Shown here piece after piece: positions 46,891-55,397 of a stretch of DNA of 64,000 bases; the stretch's first letter is position 1, and every line of letters begins with the position of its first letter. The stretch is from Microbacterium invictum. Its GTDB lineage: Bacteria; Actinomycetota; Actinomycetes; Actinomycetales; Microbacteriaceae. The notes beneath the pieces are model-generated. The model was given only the letters and a program-made list of their open reading frames with translations, was not told the origin of the DNA and made no database searches. The stretch is from positions 2,852,001 through 2,916,000 of the forward strand of contig NZ_CP139779.1 of assembly GCF_034421375.1 (NCBI RefSeq), given 5' to 3'. The position numbers were made by a program, and so were the translations under genes.

Positions 46891-47880
46891 TGCCCCATGA
46901 TGGAGGAACGGGCGGCGGGTCACTGTGCGCCACGCCCTGTCCCACGAGCGATCGCGGATGAAGACCAGGTCCAGCGCGATCATCGCCAGCGAGAACGGCC
47001 AGAGCCCGAGCAGCAGCCCGATCGACAGGTGCATGCCCATGAGGACAACCAGCGCGGCGTAGCGTGTGGGTCGCCAGAGCAGCAGTACGGGGAAGGCGAT
47101 CTGCGCCACGACCGACACCCACGAGCCGACGACGACGAACGGCACGACCGCTCCGGCGAGGTCGCTCAGCGCCGGGAAGACCCGGAACACGTCGAGGTGG
47201 AACGCGTAGTACAGCGCGCTGCCCTCGCGCCACTCCGAACCCATCAGCTTGAGGATCCCCGAGTTCACGTAGACGAGGATCACCTGATAGGCGCACAGCA
47301 CCACCACGGTGTTGTGCGCGACGGTCCCCAGCCACGGGGGCATCCGCGCCGGCGACCGCCGCGCCGCCACCGGCCCGCGCATCCGCCGCAGCCACGCGTC
47401 CACCGACCAGTGCTGCGAGAGGTCGGCGAAGACGCAGAAAAGCAGCACGAGCCGGATGACCACGTCTCCGCCGTTGGTCAGATAGACGCTGTTGGTCGAC
47501 AGCGCCACCCAGAACACCAGCAGCAGCGGGGTGACGACGCGCGTCCCGATCCCGACGATGAAGAACGTCGTCAGCGCGACCAGGGTGGCGTAGCTGAGAT
47601 CGAAGAGCGCGGCGTCATCCTTCGGGAAGAACACGCGCAGGATGTCGGGGTACCCGCGCCTGTCGACGGCGGGGTCGACCCACACCGATCCCGCGCCCCA
47701 CAGGTAGTGGCGGTCGGCGGCGCTGGTGAGGAGGAGCCACAGGATCGCGATCCCGAACAGAATGCGCAGGGCCGACATGCTGCGCACCGCGTGCTTCGTC
47801 CCTGTCACCCACTGCACGGTGCGGTTCCAGACAGAGGTTAGGGAGAGGGATGCCGCGCGCGGCGCGGGCGCGGTGGTCAC
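46876..47880 (-). CDS. HTTM-domain membrane protein
   Basis: The 334-aa protein has the HTTM (horizontally transferred transmembrane) architecture related to vitamin K-dependent gamma-carboxylase: RILFGIAILWLLL near the start, YLTNGGDVVIRLVLLFCVFADLS in the middle and YVNSGILKLMGSEWREGSALYYAFHLD later, with about eight helices. The reaction in bacteria is unknown. The GTG overlaps the stop of the DUF5819 gene; these two families usually occur together in actinobacteria. The stop codon lies inside the terminator hairpin of RNA locus 1. Confidence 0.88.
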   Translation of the reverse strand: MTTAPAPRAASLSLTSVWNRTVQWVTGTKHAVRSMSALRILFGIAILWLLLTSAADRHYLWGAGSVWVDPAVDRRGYPDILRVFFPKDDAALFDLSYATLVALTTFFIVGIGTRVVTPLLLVFWVALSTNSVYLTNGGDVVIRLVLLFCVFADLSQHWSVDAWLRRMRGPVAARRSPARMPPWLGTVAHNTVVVLCAYQVILVYVNSGILKLMGSEWREGSALYYAFHLDVFRVFPALSDLAGAVVPFVVVGSWVSVVAQIAFPVLLLWRPTRYAALVVLMGMHLSIGLLLGLWPFSLAMIALDLVFIRDRSWDRAWRTVTRRPFLHHGAEQVP

Positions 47881-48638
47881 GACCCGTCGCCGTATCGCGC
47901 GATGACCTCTTCGAAGGCGGCGAGCGCCTCGGGACGCACGGCATCGTCGGCCTGCCGCCAGCCGAAGCGGAGCGTCGTGGGAGCGTGCTGCGCGACGGAG
48001 TCGAACTGCCGCTCGAAGTCATTCGGCCGCTCGCGATAGACCTCCCACCGCACCCGTTCGATCTGCTGCCCGAACGACGCGGTGGCGAAGTAGGTCAGGT
48101 ATTCCTTGAGGGCGAAGTCGGCGCGAAGAAGGCCGATCGCGGCGCCGCGATCGTCGCCGAGCTCGCTCAGGCTGTCGACCAGTTCTTCCGGTGGGATGCC
48201 GCGGAACCCGGCGCCGCTTCGTTCGATGAACGTGTCTTGCACCATCAGCCGCTGCGCGGGGGCGAGGTCGTCGAAGCGGGACAGATAGGACGACAGGGCG
48301 TTCCACGACAGTTTCTGCACGCGCGAGGGAAGCGGGTGGCCCTCGACGGCGGCGAACTCGATCTCGGTGACGTTCACCCAGCGGCTCTTGACCAGCTCGC
48401 CTCTGGCATCGCGCCACTGCGCCTGGACGCGCAGCTGCGGGTTCGAGCGCGCGATATCAGGGGCAAAGACGTTCCACTCCTGCGCGAAGTAGGGGGTCGA
48501 CGCAGACTTCACGGCCGAGAACGCGCCGGTCACCGGATTGGGTGGGTTGACGAAGAGCAGGGTCACCCCGACGTAAGCGGCCACGACGAACAGAGACACC
48601 GCCGTGGCGATGCCTCTGAATCGGGGAGCGGGTGCCAT
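47877..48638 (-). CDS. DUF5819 family protein
   Basis: The 253-aa protein has one N-terminal membrane helix (about residues 8-30) followed by PYFAQEWNVFAPDIARSN, the hallmark of DUF5819, and an extracytoplasmic domain. Function is unknown; the conserved pairing with HTTM suggests a joint membrane complex. Its stop overlaps the HTTM start (GTGA). No clear ribosome site precedes the ATG. Confidence 0.85.
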   Translation of the reverse strand: MAPAPRFRGIATAVSLFVVAAYVGVTLLFVNPPNPVTGAFSAVKSASTPYFAQEWNVFAPDIARSNPQLRVQAQWRDARGELVKSRWVNVTEIEFAAVEGHPLPSRVQKLSWNALSSYLSRFDDLAPAQRLMVQDTFIERSGAGFRGIPPEELVDSLSELGDDRGAAIGLLRADFALKEYLTYFATASFGQQIERVRWEVYRERPNDFERQFDSVAQHAPTTLRFGWRQADDAVRPEALAAFEEVIARYGDGS

Positions 48639-48708
48639 GGCGACAGCTCGGGAGTGTGGAATGCGCGGGCCCGCCTCGTGGACGGCGAACCCGCGCAGTC
48701 TGTGGGGC

Positions 48709-50373
48709 CTACCGGCCGAACCGATGACGACGTGCCGCGATCATGAGGGCGCCGGTGATCAGCAGCGCCGCGCCGACCGGCACGAGCCAGAGCCCGTCGA
48801 ACCCGGTGGCCGGGAGCGCTCGCGTTCCCGTCGCTGTCGGCGTCACCCTCGGAGTGACGGTCGGTGTGGCGGTGGGCGTGATCGTGGGCATCGGGGTGAC
48901 GATGACCGGGCCGGCGCCGTCGGTGTCGCCATCGGCTGCGCCGTCCGAACCGGTGGAGCCATCGACGTCGACCTCGCCATCGACGTCGACAGCCCCATCG
49001 GCGTCCCCAGCGCCGGCCGCATCGACCGCGCCATCCGTGTCGACAGCGCCGTCCGCGTCGACCGCGCCGCCCCCATCTACGGCGCCATCGGCGTCTACGG
49101 CACCGTCGACATCCACGGCACCGTCCGCGTCGACCGCTCCGTCGACATCCACGGCACCATCCGCATCGACCGCACCATCCGCGTCAACCGCTCCGTCGAC
49201 ATCCACGGCACCGTCCGCGTCAACCGCACCGTCGACATCCACGGCATCGTCCGCGTCGACCGCTCCGTCGACATCCACGGCACCATCCGCATCGACCGCA
49301 CCATCCGCGTCCACCGCTCCGTCGACATCCACGGCACCATCCGCGTCCACCGCACCATCGACATCCACGGCACCATCTCCGTCGACCGCACCGTCAGCGT
49401 CCACGGCACCATCTCCGTCGACCGCACCGTCCACGGCACCATCTCCATCGACTCCGCCATCCGCGTCTACGGCACCATCGACATCGACCGCGCCGTCGGC
49501 ATCCACCGCGCCATCCACGGCACCGTCGACATCCGCATCGACCGCGCCATCCGCATCGACCGCACCATCTGCATCGACGACGCCGTCGACATCGACCGCA
49601 CCGTCCGCGTCGGTCGGCCCGGTCTCACAACCGGGGAGCACGAAGGTGTTGGTGTCGAGGGTGACCGCGCCTGTTCGGGCGAGGGCTCGTCCCTCGACCG
49701 TGGTTCCGTTGACGACGGTGACCGAGACCTGCGCGAGGATCGTGCCGACGAAGTCGGTGCTCGAACCGAGCGTCGCCGAGCTGCCGACCTGCCAGAAGAC
49801 GTTGCACGCCTGCGCACCGTTGATCGGCACGACCGAGCTCGAGGTGCCCGTGATGAGCGTCTCGCCGATCTGGAAGATCCAGACCGCTCCCGGGTCGCCC
49901 TGCGCATCGAGCGTCACCGCACCGGTGACACCCGCCGCACCGGCCGTGGTGTACACGCCCGGGGTGAAGGTCTGCCCGCCGAGCTCTGTTCCCAGCGCCC
50001 CGTCCGAGGCCTGCCCGGCGGCGTTGTTGTACGCCACGGTAAGATCGCCCTGCGCCTGGAGGGCGACGGCATCGCCGGCGTGCAATTCACCACCTGTGAC
50101 TACGGCGGGCGGAAACCCGGTGATCGCGGTTCCGGGTGCGACGCCGACGTCTCCGCCGAGTTCACTCGGACCGGTGTTGGTCACCGTCGAGGCGCCGAGC
50201 ACCACGAACGATCCTGCCGTTCCGAGGCCGACGGCCGTCGCCGCGGTCGCGGGTGATCCGCCGATGGCGAAGCCCGCGAGGACCAGTCCGATCGCGCCGA
50301 TCGCGGCCGCAGGAGCGCGGAAGCGACGGAGGGAATGTCGAGCGCGAGGCTCCGGAGACGCGTGACCGCTCAT
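48709..50373 (-). CDS. Ice-binding-like (DUF3494) cell-wall protein with Asp-rich repeat stalk and LPxTG anchor
   Basis: The 554-aa protein has a signal peptide (cleavage near residue 45), a DUF3494 beta-helix domain (about 46-250, FVVLGASTVTNTGPSELGGDVGV, GVYTTAGAAGVTGAVTLDAQGD, FWQVGSSATLGSSTDFVGTILA), about 220 residues of DGAVD(A/V) hexapeptide repeats, a Pro/Thr linker, and LPATG with a helix and basic tail. DUF3494 proteins bind ice or act as adhesins; sortase should link this one to peptidoglycan, with the acidic stalk as spacer. The gene converges with nothing; TATGCT (minus strand, 50409-50414) may be its -10 box. Confidence 0.9.
   Translation of the reverse strand: MSGHASPEPRARHSLRRFRAPAAAIGAIGLVLAGFAIGGSPATAATAVGLGTAGSFVVLGASTVTNTGPSELGGDVGVAPGTAITGFPPAVVTGGELHAGDAVALQAQGDLTVAYNNAAGQASDGALGTELGGQTFTPGVYTTAGAAGVTGAVTLDAQGDPGAVWIFQIGETLITGTSSSVVPINGAQACNVFWQVGSSATLGSSTDFVGTILAQVSVTVVNGTTVEGRALARTGAVTLDTNTFVLPGCETGPTDADGAVDVDGVVDADGAVDADGAVDADVDGAVDGAVDADGAVDVDGAVDADGGVDGDGAVDGAVDGDGAVDADGAVDGDGAVDVDGAVDADGAVDVDGAVDADGAVDADGAVDVDGAVDADDAVDVDGAVDADGAVDVDGAVDADGAVDADGAVDVDGAVDADGAVDVDGAVDADGAVDGGGAVDADGAVDTDGAVDAAGAGDADGAVDVDGEVDVDGSTGSDGAADGDTDGAGPVIVTPMPTITPTATPTVTPRVTPTATGTRALPATGFDGLWLVPVGAALLITGALMIAARRHRFGR
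48964..49614 (-). repeat. 18-bp minisatellite encoding the Asp-rich stalk (about 36 units)
   Basis: About 650 bases of imperfect 18-bp tandem repeats encode D-G-A-V-D-(A/V). Some junctions lose a dipeptide, as expected from slippage or unequal recombination. The repeats keep all three frames of the other strand open, creating long false ORFs. Confidence 0.9.
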
Positions 50374-50497
50374 CAGGACCGCCAGATCTTCCCCGAATGC
50401 GGGGGCAGCATAGCCCTAGGTGAGCCTTCTCACCCTGACAGCGCACCGACCGTTCCACCAGGCCCTTATGCGCCGACGGTTCGGGGTCTACCGTTGG

Positions 50498-50920
50498 TCA
50501 GCTCCGCGACGCGACCGCATGCACCGGCTCGACTGCCGTCGCCGCCCGCTCCTCCACCCGAGACTTCAGTGCTCGGTTGAACGCGGCGTACCAGCCTTCG
50601 CCGTGGTTCTTCGCGAAGAACCCCTCGAAGGGCTTGGTCAGGGCCCCCGAGAAGGTCTCGGTGTTGTTCACAGTCGTGGTGCCGTCGTCGTTGCCGACGA
50701 GGGTGAACGTGTGCTCGCCGAGGAAGAGGCCGGTCGAGATGATCTTCGCCGACCACTGCAGCTCACGGCTCGGCGTGGCCGCGGTGACGGTCGAGGGGAA
50801 CGACATCCCCGGCATCCGCATCTTCAGCTTGCTGCCCAGTTCTGGCGAACCGACGATCTCGGAGAAGTTGCTCCAGTCGCCGTACTCGGCGAAATCGGAG
50901 AGCACCTCCCAGACCTGGTG
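50498..50920 (-). pseudogene. SRPBCC-family protein, N-terminus deleted
   Basis: From HQVWEVLSDFAEYGDWSNF onward the sequence is a normal SRPBCC (START-like) fold ending VHAVASRS, but the usual first 12-15 residues (start codon and strand 1) are missing. Upstream the frame continues only as Arg-rich shadow sequence from the opposite gene. The break coincides with the TetR break on the other strand, so one deletion removed both 5' ends and the shared promoter region. Possible low-level translation from another start cannot be excluded. Confidence 0.7.
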
Positions 50921-51456
50921 GCGTCCGCCAGCCGTCGCTGTACAAGCACATCCACTCCCTCGCGGGGCTGCACCGCGACATCGCCGTGAACGCCAAGCGC
51001 GACCTCGGCGACGTGCTCGCCCGTGCGTCGGTGGGCCGATCCGGTGCCGACGCGATCTCCGCGATGTCGCACGCCTACCGCGAATGGGCTCTGGCACACC
51101 CTGCCCGCTACGCGGCGTCGAACCTCATGCCCGCACCGGGCGACGTGGAAGACGAGGCGGTCTCTCTCGCCGCCATCCAGGTCATCGCCGATGTCCTCAC
51201 CGCCTACCGCCTCGAGGGCGACGACGCGGTGGACGCGATCCGCGCCTTCCGGTCGACCCTGCACGGCTTCGTCTCCTACGAGACGGCGGGTGCGTTCCGC
51301 TGGAGCGCCGAGGTCGATCGCAGCTTCGGCCGTCTCGTCGCCGGATTCATCCTCGCTCTCGATCGCTGGGCCGACACCGTCGCGCCCGCCTCCGCCCCAC
51401 CGACCGCCCGTCACAAACGAACGACATCGACATCGAACCAGGAGAAGAAGTCATGA
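50920..51456 (+). pseudogene. TetR-family regulator, N-terminus deleted
   Basis: The sequence begins inside the TetR helix-turn-helix (GVRQPSLYKHI) and continues through a WHG-type C-terminal domain (YREWALAHPARYAASN, AFRSTLHGFVSYETAGAF). About 35-40 residues, including the start and most of the DNA-binding helices, are absent. A GTG at 50986 could start a 156-aa fragment without DNA binding. Its stop overlaps the SnoaL-like gene ATG, so that gene may have lost its regulator and promoter. Confidence 0.7.
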
Positions 51457-51911
51457 CCGAGCAGAACATCACGACCGCATCCGACAGAGACGCCGCCTCA
51501 CAGCTCGTGAAGTCGTGGGTTGCCCTGTGGAACGGAGACCTCGATATCGCCGACGCGATCATCTCCGAATCGAATCGCGTCCACGCCGCGATGTTCGACG
51601 GCGGCGACGGGAGCGCCGTCGGCGGAGCCTCGGGCATGAAGGACTTCGTCGCACAGATGAGGTCTCTGATGTCCGACCTGGTCTTCTCGATCGATGTCGG
51701 CCCCCTCGTCGATGGCGACCACGTGGTCGTCCGCTGGGTCGCCACCGGCCACTACGGCGGCGGTCTTCCCGGTGCCGGCGCCCCCGTCGGCGCCGAGGTG
51801 ACTTTCCACGGCACCGACATCCTTCGGCTCTCGGACGGCAAGGTCGTGGAGTACTGGCTCAACGCCGACACCCTCGACCTCATGACGCAGCTGCAGGTCG
51901 GGGCGGGATAG
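51453..51911 (+). CDS. SnoaL-like (NTF2-fold) protein
   Basis: The 152-aa protein has the SnoaL/NTF2-like pattern: an N-terminal helix with WVALWNGDLDIADAIIS, GGASGMKDFVAQMRSLM, VVRWVATGHYGG, and a final strand FHGTDILRLSDGKVVEYWLNAD. Members are polyketide cyclases or small-molecule binders; the substrate is unknown. AGGAGAAG precedes the ATG, which overlaps the TetR remnant stop. It may no longer be properly regulated. Confidence 0.8.
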   Translation: MTEQNITTASDRDAASQLVKSWVALWNGDLDIADAIISESNRVHAAMFDGGDGSAVGGASGMKDFVAQMRSLMSDLVFSIDVGPLVDGDHVVVRWVATGHYGGGLPGAGAPVGAEVTFHGTDILRLSDGKVVEYWLNADTLDLMTQLQVGAG

Positions 51912-51935
51912 CGCAGAAGAACCGCCCCGCGCCGG

Positions 51936-52547
51936 TCACACCGTCTCGAGCAGCTCCTGCATCTCGGTGATCTCGGCGGTCTGGCTGGCGATGATCGACT
52001 CGGCAAGGGCGACCATCTCGGCGTCCTCGCCGTCGGCCACCTGATCCTCAGCCATCTCGATCGCACCCTCGTGGTGCTCGATCATCTGCTCGAGGAAGAG
52101 CCGAGATGCCTCGGCGCCCTCGGATGCTTCGAGGGCATCCATGTCTTCCTCGGACATCATGCCCGAGTGGTCCATGCCGCCCATGTCCATGTCATCCATG
52201 TCGCCCATCGAGATGCCCTGAGCGTCGAGCCACTCCCGCATCTGCTCGATCTCGGGGCCCTGGGCGGCCCTGATGCGCTCGGCGAGCGCCGCGACATCCT
52301 CATCGATCCCGTCCTTCTCGAGCAGCATGTCGCTCATCTCCACCGCCTGCTCGTGGTGGGGGATCATCATCATCGCGAACTGCGCGTCGGCGCTCATCAT
52401 CTCGCCGGCCTCGGCACTCGCTGACCCGTGACCGCCGTGCTCGCCCATCTCGGTGCCCGGCGAGGTCGACCCGCACCCGACCAGGGCGATACTCAACGCC
52501 GCGGCCGCAGCCAGACCCGCCAGGGGTCGCATTCGTGAAGCGTTCAT
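51936..52547 (-). CDS. DUF305 lipoprotein (metal-related)
   Basis: The 203-aa protein has a lipobox (ALVGC, Cys near residue 25) and two copies of the DUF305 helical hairpin, each with an HH motif (MIPHHEQAVEMSD and MIEHHEGAIEMAE), separated by a Met/Asp-rich segment (MGDMDDMDMGGMDHSGMM). Met- and His-rich DUF305 proteins are often linked to copper or other metal handling outside the membrane. GGGAGGA precedes the ATG, which overlaps the MFS gene stop. Confidence 0.88.
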   Translation of the reverse strand: MNASRMRPLAGLAAAAALSIALVGCGSTSPGTEMGEHGGHGSASAEAGEMMSADAQFAMMMIPHHEQAVEMSDMLLEKDGIDEDVAALAERIRAAQGPEIEQMREWLDAQGISMGDMDDMDMGGMDHSGMMSEEDMDALEASEGAEASRLFLEQMIEHHEGAIEMAEDQVADGEDAEMVALAESIIASQTAEITEMQELLETV

Positions 52548-53821
52548 CGTGTCCTCCCTTTCTCCTCCTGAGGATACCCCACCCCGGTATCTTCCGGGTC
52601 GCCGGACGGCGCCGGGACCGCGCGAGACCCGAAGAGGATGGCTGCGCCCGCGAGACTGATCCCGAGCAGGACCAAGGTCGACATCCCCACGCTCCACACC
52701 CCCACCCATCCCGCCACGGGATAGGTGATCAGGTAGCAGGCGTGCGACAGCGCGAACTGGGCGGCGAAGACAAGCGACCGGCGCGAAGGATCGGATGCTG
52801 CGGCGAGAACTCGTCCGGTCGGTGTGGCGATGAGCGACGTACCCACTCCGATCGTCGCCCACGCAGCGAAGAGACCGCCCCACATCCCAAACGAACCGGC
52901 AGGCGCGAAGGCGGCCAGGGCCGCCACGGCCAATCCGCCCACAACGACGCCGGCACCGACCCGCATGACCGTGAACACCGACCACCGCCCCACCGCCCGG
53001 GGCACGATCAGGGCGGCGACGACCGACCCGGCGCCGAAGACGGCGAGCGCAACAGCAACCACAGCGTCATCCGCCCCGGCTCGATCCTTGACCAGCACCA
53101 CCGTGTCGACGAGCACCAGGGCCACTCCGCACGCGACGACGACGTTGGCGACGAGGACGAACCGCAGGGACGGGGTTCTGGCGAACAGTCGCAGGCCGCC
53201 GGTGAGGCGATCCCCGAACGAGGACGACTCCCCTGCCGGCACCGGCGGCAGTGTCGCCGCGAAGACCAGCGCGGCGGAGGCGGCGAACCCGACCGCCGTG
53301 CCCGCGAAGAGGGCGGTGAACGGGATGACGGTGAGAAGCACCGCCGCGAGGACGGGACTGAGGATCGCCTCGAGGTCGTAGGCGATCCTCGAGAGCGACA
53401 GAGCGCGGGTGTACTCCTCGCGCCGGGGAAGGACGGCCGGGATCACTGACTGGAAGGTCGGGGTGAACGTCGCCGAGGCGGCCTGCAGCACGAAGATGAG
53501 GGCGTAGATCTGCCAGATCTCGCTCACGAACGGCAGCGACGCGGCCATGGCGAGGCGCACGAGGTCGGCCCCGACGAGCACGGATTTCGCGGGAAGCCGG
53601 TGCACGAGGGCCGCGACGACGGGCGCGACCCCGACGTAGGCGACCATCTTGATCGCCAGCGCCGTGCCGAGGACGGCTCCGGCGGCTGCACCCGCGAGCT
53701 CGAACGCGAGAAGACCGAGGGCGACGGTGAGAAGCCCGGTGCCGACGAGAGCGACCACCTGTGCGATGAAGAGCAGCCGGTAGGTCCGATTGCCGAGCAC
53801 GCTCGCAATACCTTCACGCAT
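52544..53821 (-). CDS. MFS transporter
   Basis: The 425-aa protein has about 12 helices, with RIAYDLEAILSPVLAAVL after the helix 4 region and the LPRREEYTRALSLSRI loop, as in enterobactin-exporter-like/MFS_3 proteins. Substrate unknown. TAGAAT (minus strand, 53828-53833) six bases before the ATG is a leaderless -10 box. It is divergent from an ArsR-type regulator and coupled to a metal-binding-like DUF305 lipoprotein, suggesting metal or stress export (inference). Confidence 0.88.
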   Translation of the reverse strand: MREGIASVLGNRTYRLLFIAQVVALVGTGLLTVALGLLAFELAGAAAGAVLGTALAIKMVAYVGVAPVVAALVHRLPAKSVLVGADLVRLAMAASLPFVSEIWQIYALIFVLQAASATFTPTFQSVIPAVLPRREEYTRALSLSRIAYDLEAILSPVLAAVLLTVIPFTALFAGTAVGFAASAALVFAATLPPVPAGESSSFGDRLTGGLRLFARTPSLRFVLVANVVVACGVALVLVDTVVLVKDRAGADDAVVAVALAVFGAGSVVAALIVPRAVGRWSVFTVMRVGAGVVVGGLAVAALAAFAPAGSFGMWGGLFAAWATIGVGTSLIATPTGRVLAAASDPSRRSLVFAAQFALSHACYLITYPVAGWVGVWSVGMSTLVLLGISLAGAAILFGSRAVPAPSGDPEDTGVGYPQEEKGRTR

Positions 53822-53827
53822 GCGAAG

Positions 53828-53853
53828 ATTCTAAGGCAATGGGATGCGAGACT
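53828..53853. promoter_or_regulatory. Compact divergent leaderless promoters of MFS and arsR-type genes
   Basis: In 38 bases between the two starts lie TAGAAT for the minus-strand MFS gene (53828-53833) and GAGACT for the regulator (53848-53853), each exactly six bases from its start codon. A repressor bound here would block both. Confidence 0.6.
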
Positions 53854-53859
53854 GTGCCT

Positions 53860-54204
53860 GTGAGCCACGATGCCACGGCACCTCTCGACCCGCAGGACGC
53901 CTATGTCGACGTCGCCGCCGAGATCTTCCGAATGCTGTCCGACCCGACGCGCGTTCGCATCATCCTGGCACTGCAGGACGGCGAACGCTCGGTGAGCCAA
54001 CTCGCCGAGGTGGTGGCGAAGTCACCCACGGTGGTGTCGCAGCACCTGTCGAAGATGCGCCTCGGCCGGCTCGTCCGGGCCCGCCGCGAGGGCACGACGA
54101 TGCACTACAGCCTCATCGACGAGCATGTTCGGAGGCTGGTGACCGAGGCCGTCTTCCAGGCCGAGCACTCCGTCGACGACCAGCCGCCCCATCACCGCGG
54201 TTAG
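53860..54204 (+). CDS. ArsR/SmtB-family regulator
   Basis: The 114-aa protein has a winged helix (MLSDPTRVRIILALQ, SVSQLAEVVAKSPTVVSQHLSKMRLG, VRARREGTTMHYSL). The ELCVCDL Cys motif of arsenic or cadmium sensors is absent. The C-terminal helix has DEH, a second His 14 residues later and a DDQPPHH tail, recalling the alpha-5 Ni/Co/Zn sites, so a metal sensor is plausible. GTG at 53860 is preferred over ATG 53839 because GAGACT lies exactly six bases before it; the upstream ATG would sit inside the promoter. Confidence 0.88.
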   Translation: MSHDATAPLDPQDAYVDVAAEIFRMLSDPTRVRIILALQDGERSVSQLAEVVAKSPTVVSQHLSKMRLGRLVRARREGTTMHYSLIDEHVRRLVTEAVFQAEHSVDDQPPHHRG

Positions 54205-54247
54205 GTCGCCGCGCGACCAGCATCTCTAATTGAGGCATCGAGGGGAT

Positions 54248-54303
54248 TCACCCTCCTTTCACCCGCATTCACCCCTGTCAAATCCGGGTGCGTCGCGTAT
54301 CGT
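54248..54303 (+). promoter_or_regulatory. Three phased TCACCC boxes and -10 box of RNA locus 2
   Basis: TCACCC starts at 54248, 54259 and 54269 (11- and 10-bp steps), with a degenerate fourth unit TCAAAT at 54278. TATCGT at 54298-54303 is the likely -10 box, 20 bases after the start of the fourth unit, matching the geometry of locus 1. The design again resembles PhoP/RegX3 direct-repeat boxes. Confidence 0.6.
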
Positions 54304-54309
54304 TTCCGA

Positions 54310-54488
54310 AAGTTCACGAGCGAGGGAACGCCCGAACCCCATCCGTTGACGAGTCACCCGAGGCTCGCGCGGAGACTGATCGGCTCTGCGCGCGCGAGTT
54401 CGCCTAAGGGGCGGTCCGCTCCGGCGCGGTAGCCCCCGAGACGCAGGTGCCGTGACCCGTCCCACAGCGGGTCACGGCACCTGCTTGC
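54310..54488 (+). ncRNA. Candidate small RNA 2 (paired with the locus at 46.7 kb)
   Basis: A transcript of about 180 nt would run from about 54310 to the terminator. It contains GTCACCCGA at 54353-54361 in a short hairpin loop (CGAG/CTCG) and ends in the hairpin shared with locus 1; similarity also covers the CCCCCGA-x2-CGCAGG segment just before it. No plausible ORF runs through (the equivalent frame has a TAA at 54405). The 344-base gap between the ArsR-type gene and the CPBP gene holds nothing else. Confidence 0.55.
54442..54484 (+). terminator. Terminator hairpin of RNA locus 2
   Basis: The same CAGGTGCCGTGACCCG / CGGGTCACGGCACCTG hairpin as at 46846, here extended by one more G-C pair to 17 bp, followed by TTGCAT. 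A CPBP protease gene ends 65 bases away on the other strand. Confidence 0.85.
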
Positions 54489-54548
54489 ATCCTGGCGGGC
54501 GGAAAGCGTGACGCCGACGCGACACGCCCGGCGCTCTCACCACGACAG

Positions 54549-55295
54549 TTACCAGAGCAGCAGCGCCAACCCCGACGCGTTGTACAGCACGTGCGCCGCG
54601 ATCGCCGCCCAGAGCCGGCCTGTCACCACGGTCAGCACCCCGCATCCGACACCGACCACGAGTGACCCGATGATGAGTCCGACCGGCACGAGCGCCCCCG
54701 CGGCCACGACGTGCAACAGCACGAACGCCGCCGTAGATGTCGCGACGGCGACGATCGATGCCCCGACGCGCCCGGCATCGGCGAGCGCGTCGCCCAGGGC
54801 CCGCACCATCAGTCCCCGAAAGTAGAGCTCTTCGACGATCGGTGAGACGATCACCGCGGCCGACGCCGCGATCACCAGGGCGATGGTGGCATCCCCCGAG
54901 AGCGCTCCACCCAGCGGCCCACCGAAGCCGCCGAGCGTCGGTGCGAAGAGCTCGACGACCGCGCGAGCGATGAGCCCGACGAAGAGTCCATATAAGAGGT
55001 CGGTCCAGACCCACTGACGGATGCCGGTGGCTCGGGCGAATCCGACGAGCGAGGTGAAGGCCGCGGCGGCCACGACAGCGATGATGAGGGGGGCGTTGGC
55101 GGCGAAGATCGATGCCGCGGCGGCAAGCCATCCCGGCATGCCCGCCCACATCGGCCCGGTCGCATCGACGACGAAGAGCAGAAGCGCCGCTGCCCCGAAC
55201 CCTCCGGCGGCGACGAGAAGTGCTCGCCAAGGCTCGTGATACGAGCGGACGAAGAGATAGGGCCGCCCCGGGGTGACGCCCGGAGCCGAAGTCAT
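54549..55295 (-). CDS. CPBP-family intramembrane protease (Abi/CAAX type)
   Basis: The 248-aa membrane protein has the three CPBP motifs: EELYFRG (EExxxR), LLHVVA, and HVLYNASG (HxxxN), on about eight helices. Family members cleave membrane peptides or protect against bacteriocins and phage. TAGCAT seven bases before the ATG fits the leaderless layout. A second CPBP gene lies 0.9 kb away with an LPxTG protein between them. Confidence 0.88.
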   Translation of the reverse strand: MTSAPGVTPGRPYLFVRSYHEPWRALLVAAGGFGAAALLLFVVDATGPMWAGMPGWLAAAASIFAANAPLIIAVVAAAAFTSLVGFARATGIRQWVWTDLLYGLFVGLIARAVVELFAPTLGGFGGPLGGALSGDATIALVIAASAAVIVSPIVEELYFRGLMVRALGDALADAGRVGASIVAVATSTAAFVLLHVVAAGALVPVGLIIGSLVVGVGCGVLTVVTGRLWAAIAAHVLYNASGLALLLW

Positions 55296-55339
55296 GGAGA
55301 AAATGCTATCCGCAATGCTCGCCGGATCACGACCGAAAC

Positions 55340-55375
55340 GACATCGACCCCGGGCAGGTGCCCGGGGTCGATGTC
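55340..55375 (-). terminator. Terminator after the LPxTG protein gene
   Basis: GACATCGACCCCGGG pairs perfectly over 15 bp with its complement around a six-base loop, 22 bases after the gene's stop; GTTTC follows on the minus strand. Confidence 0.85.
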
Positions 55376-55397
55376 ATGAATCTGTTGCTGCGGAGCC

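Noticed and set aside
48604..50365. Two plus-strand ORFs of about 540-550 aa with VDIHGTVRVDR- and TAPSASTAPS-type repeats
   Set aside because: They are the other-strand readings of the 18-bp minisatellite in the DUF3494 gene, which itself has signal peptide, domain and LPxTG anchor in order.
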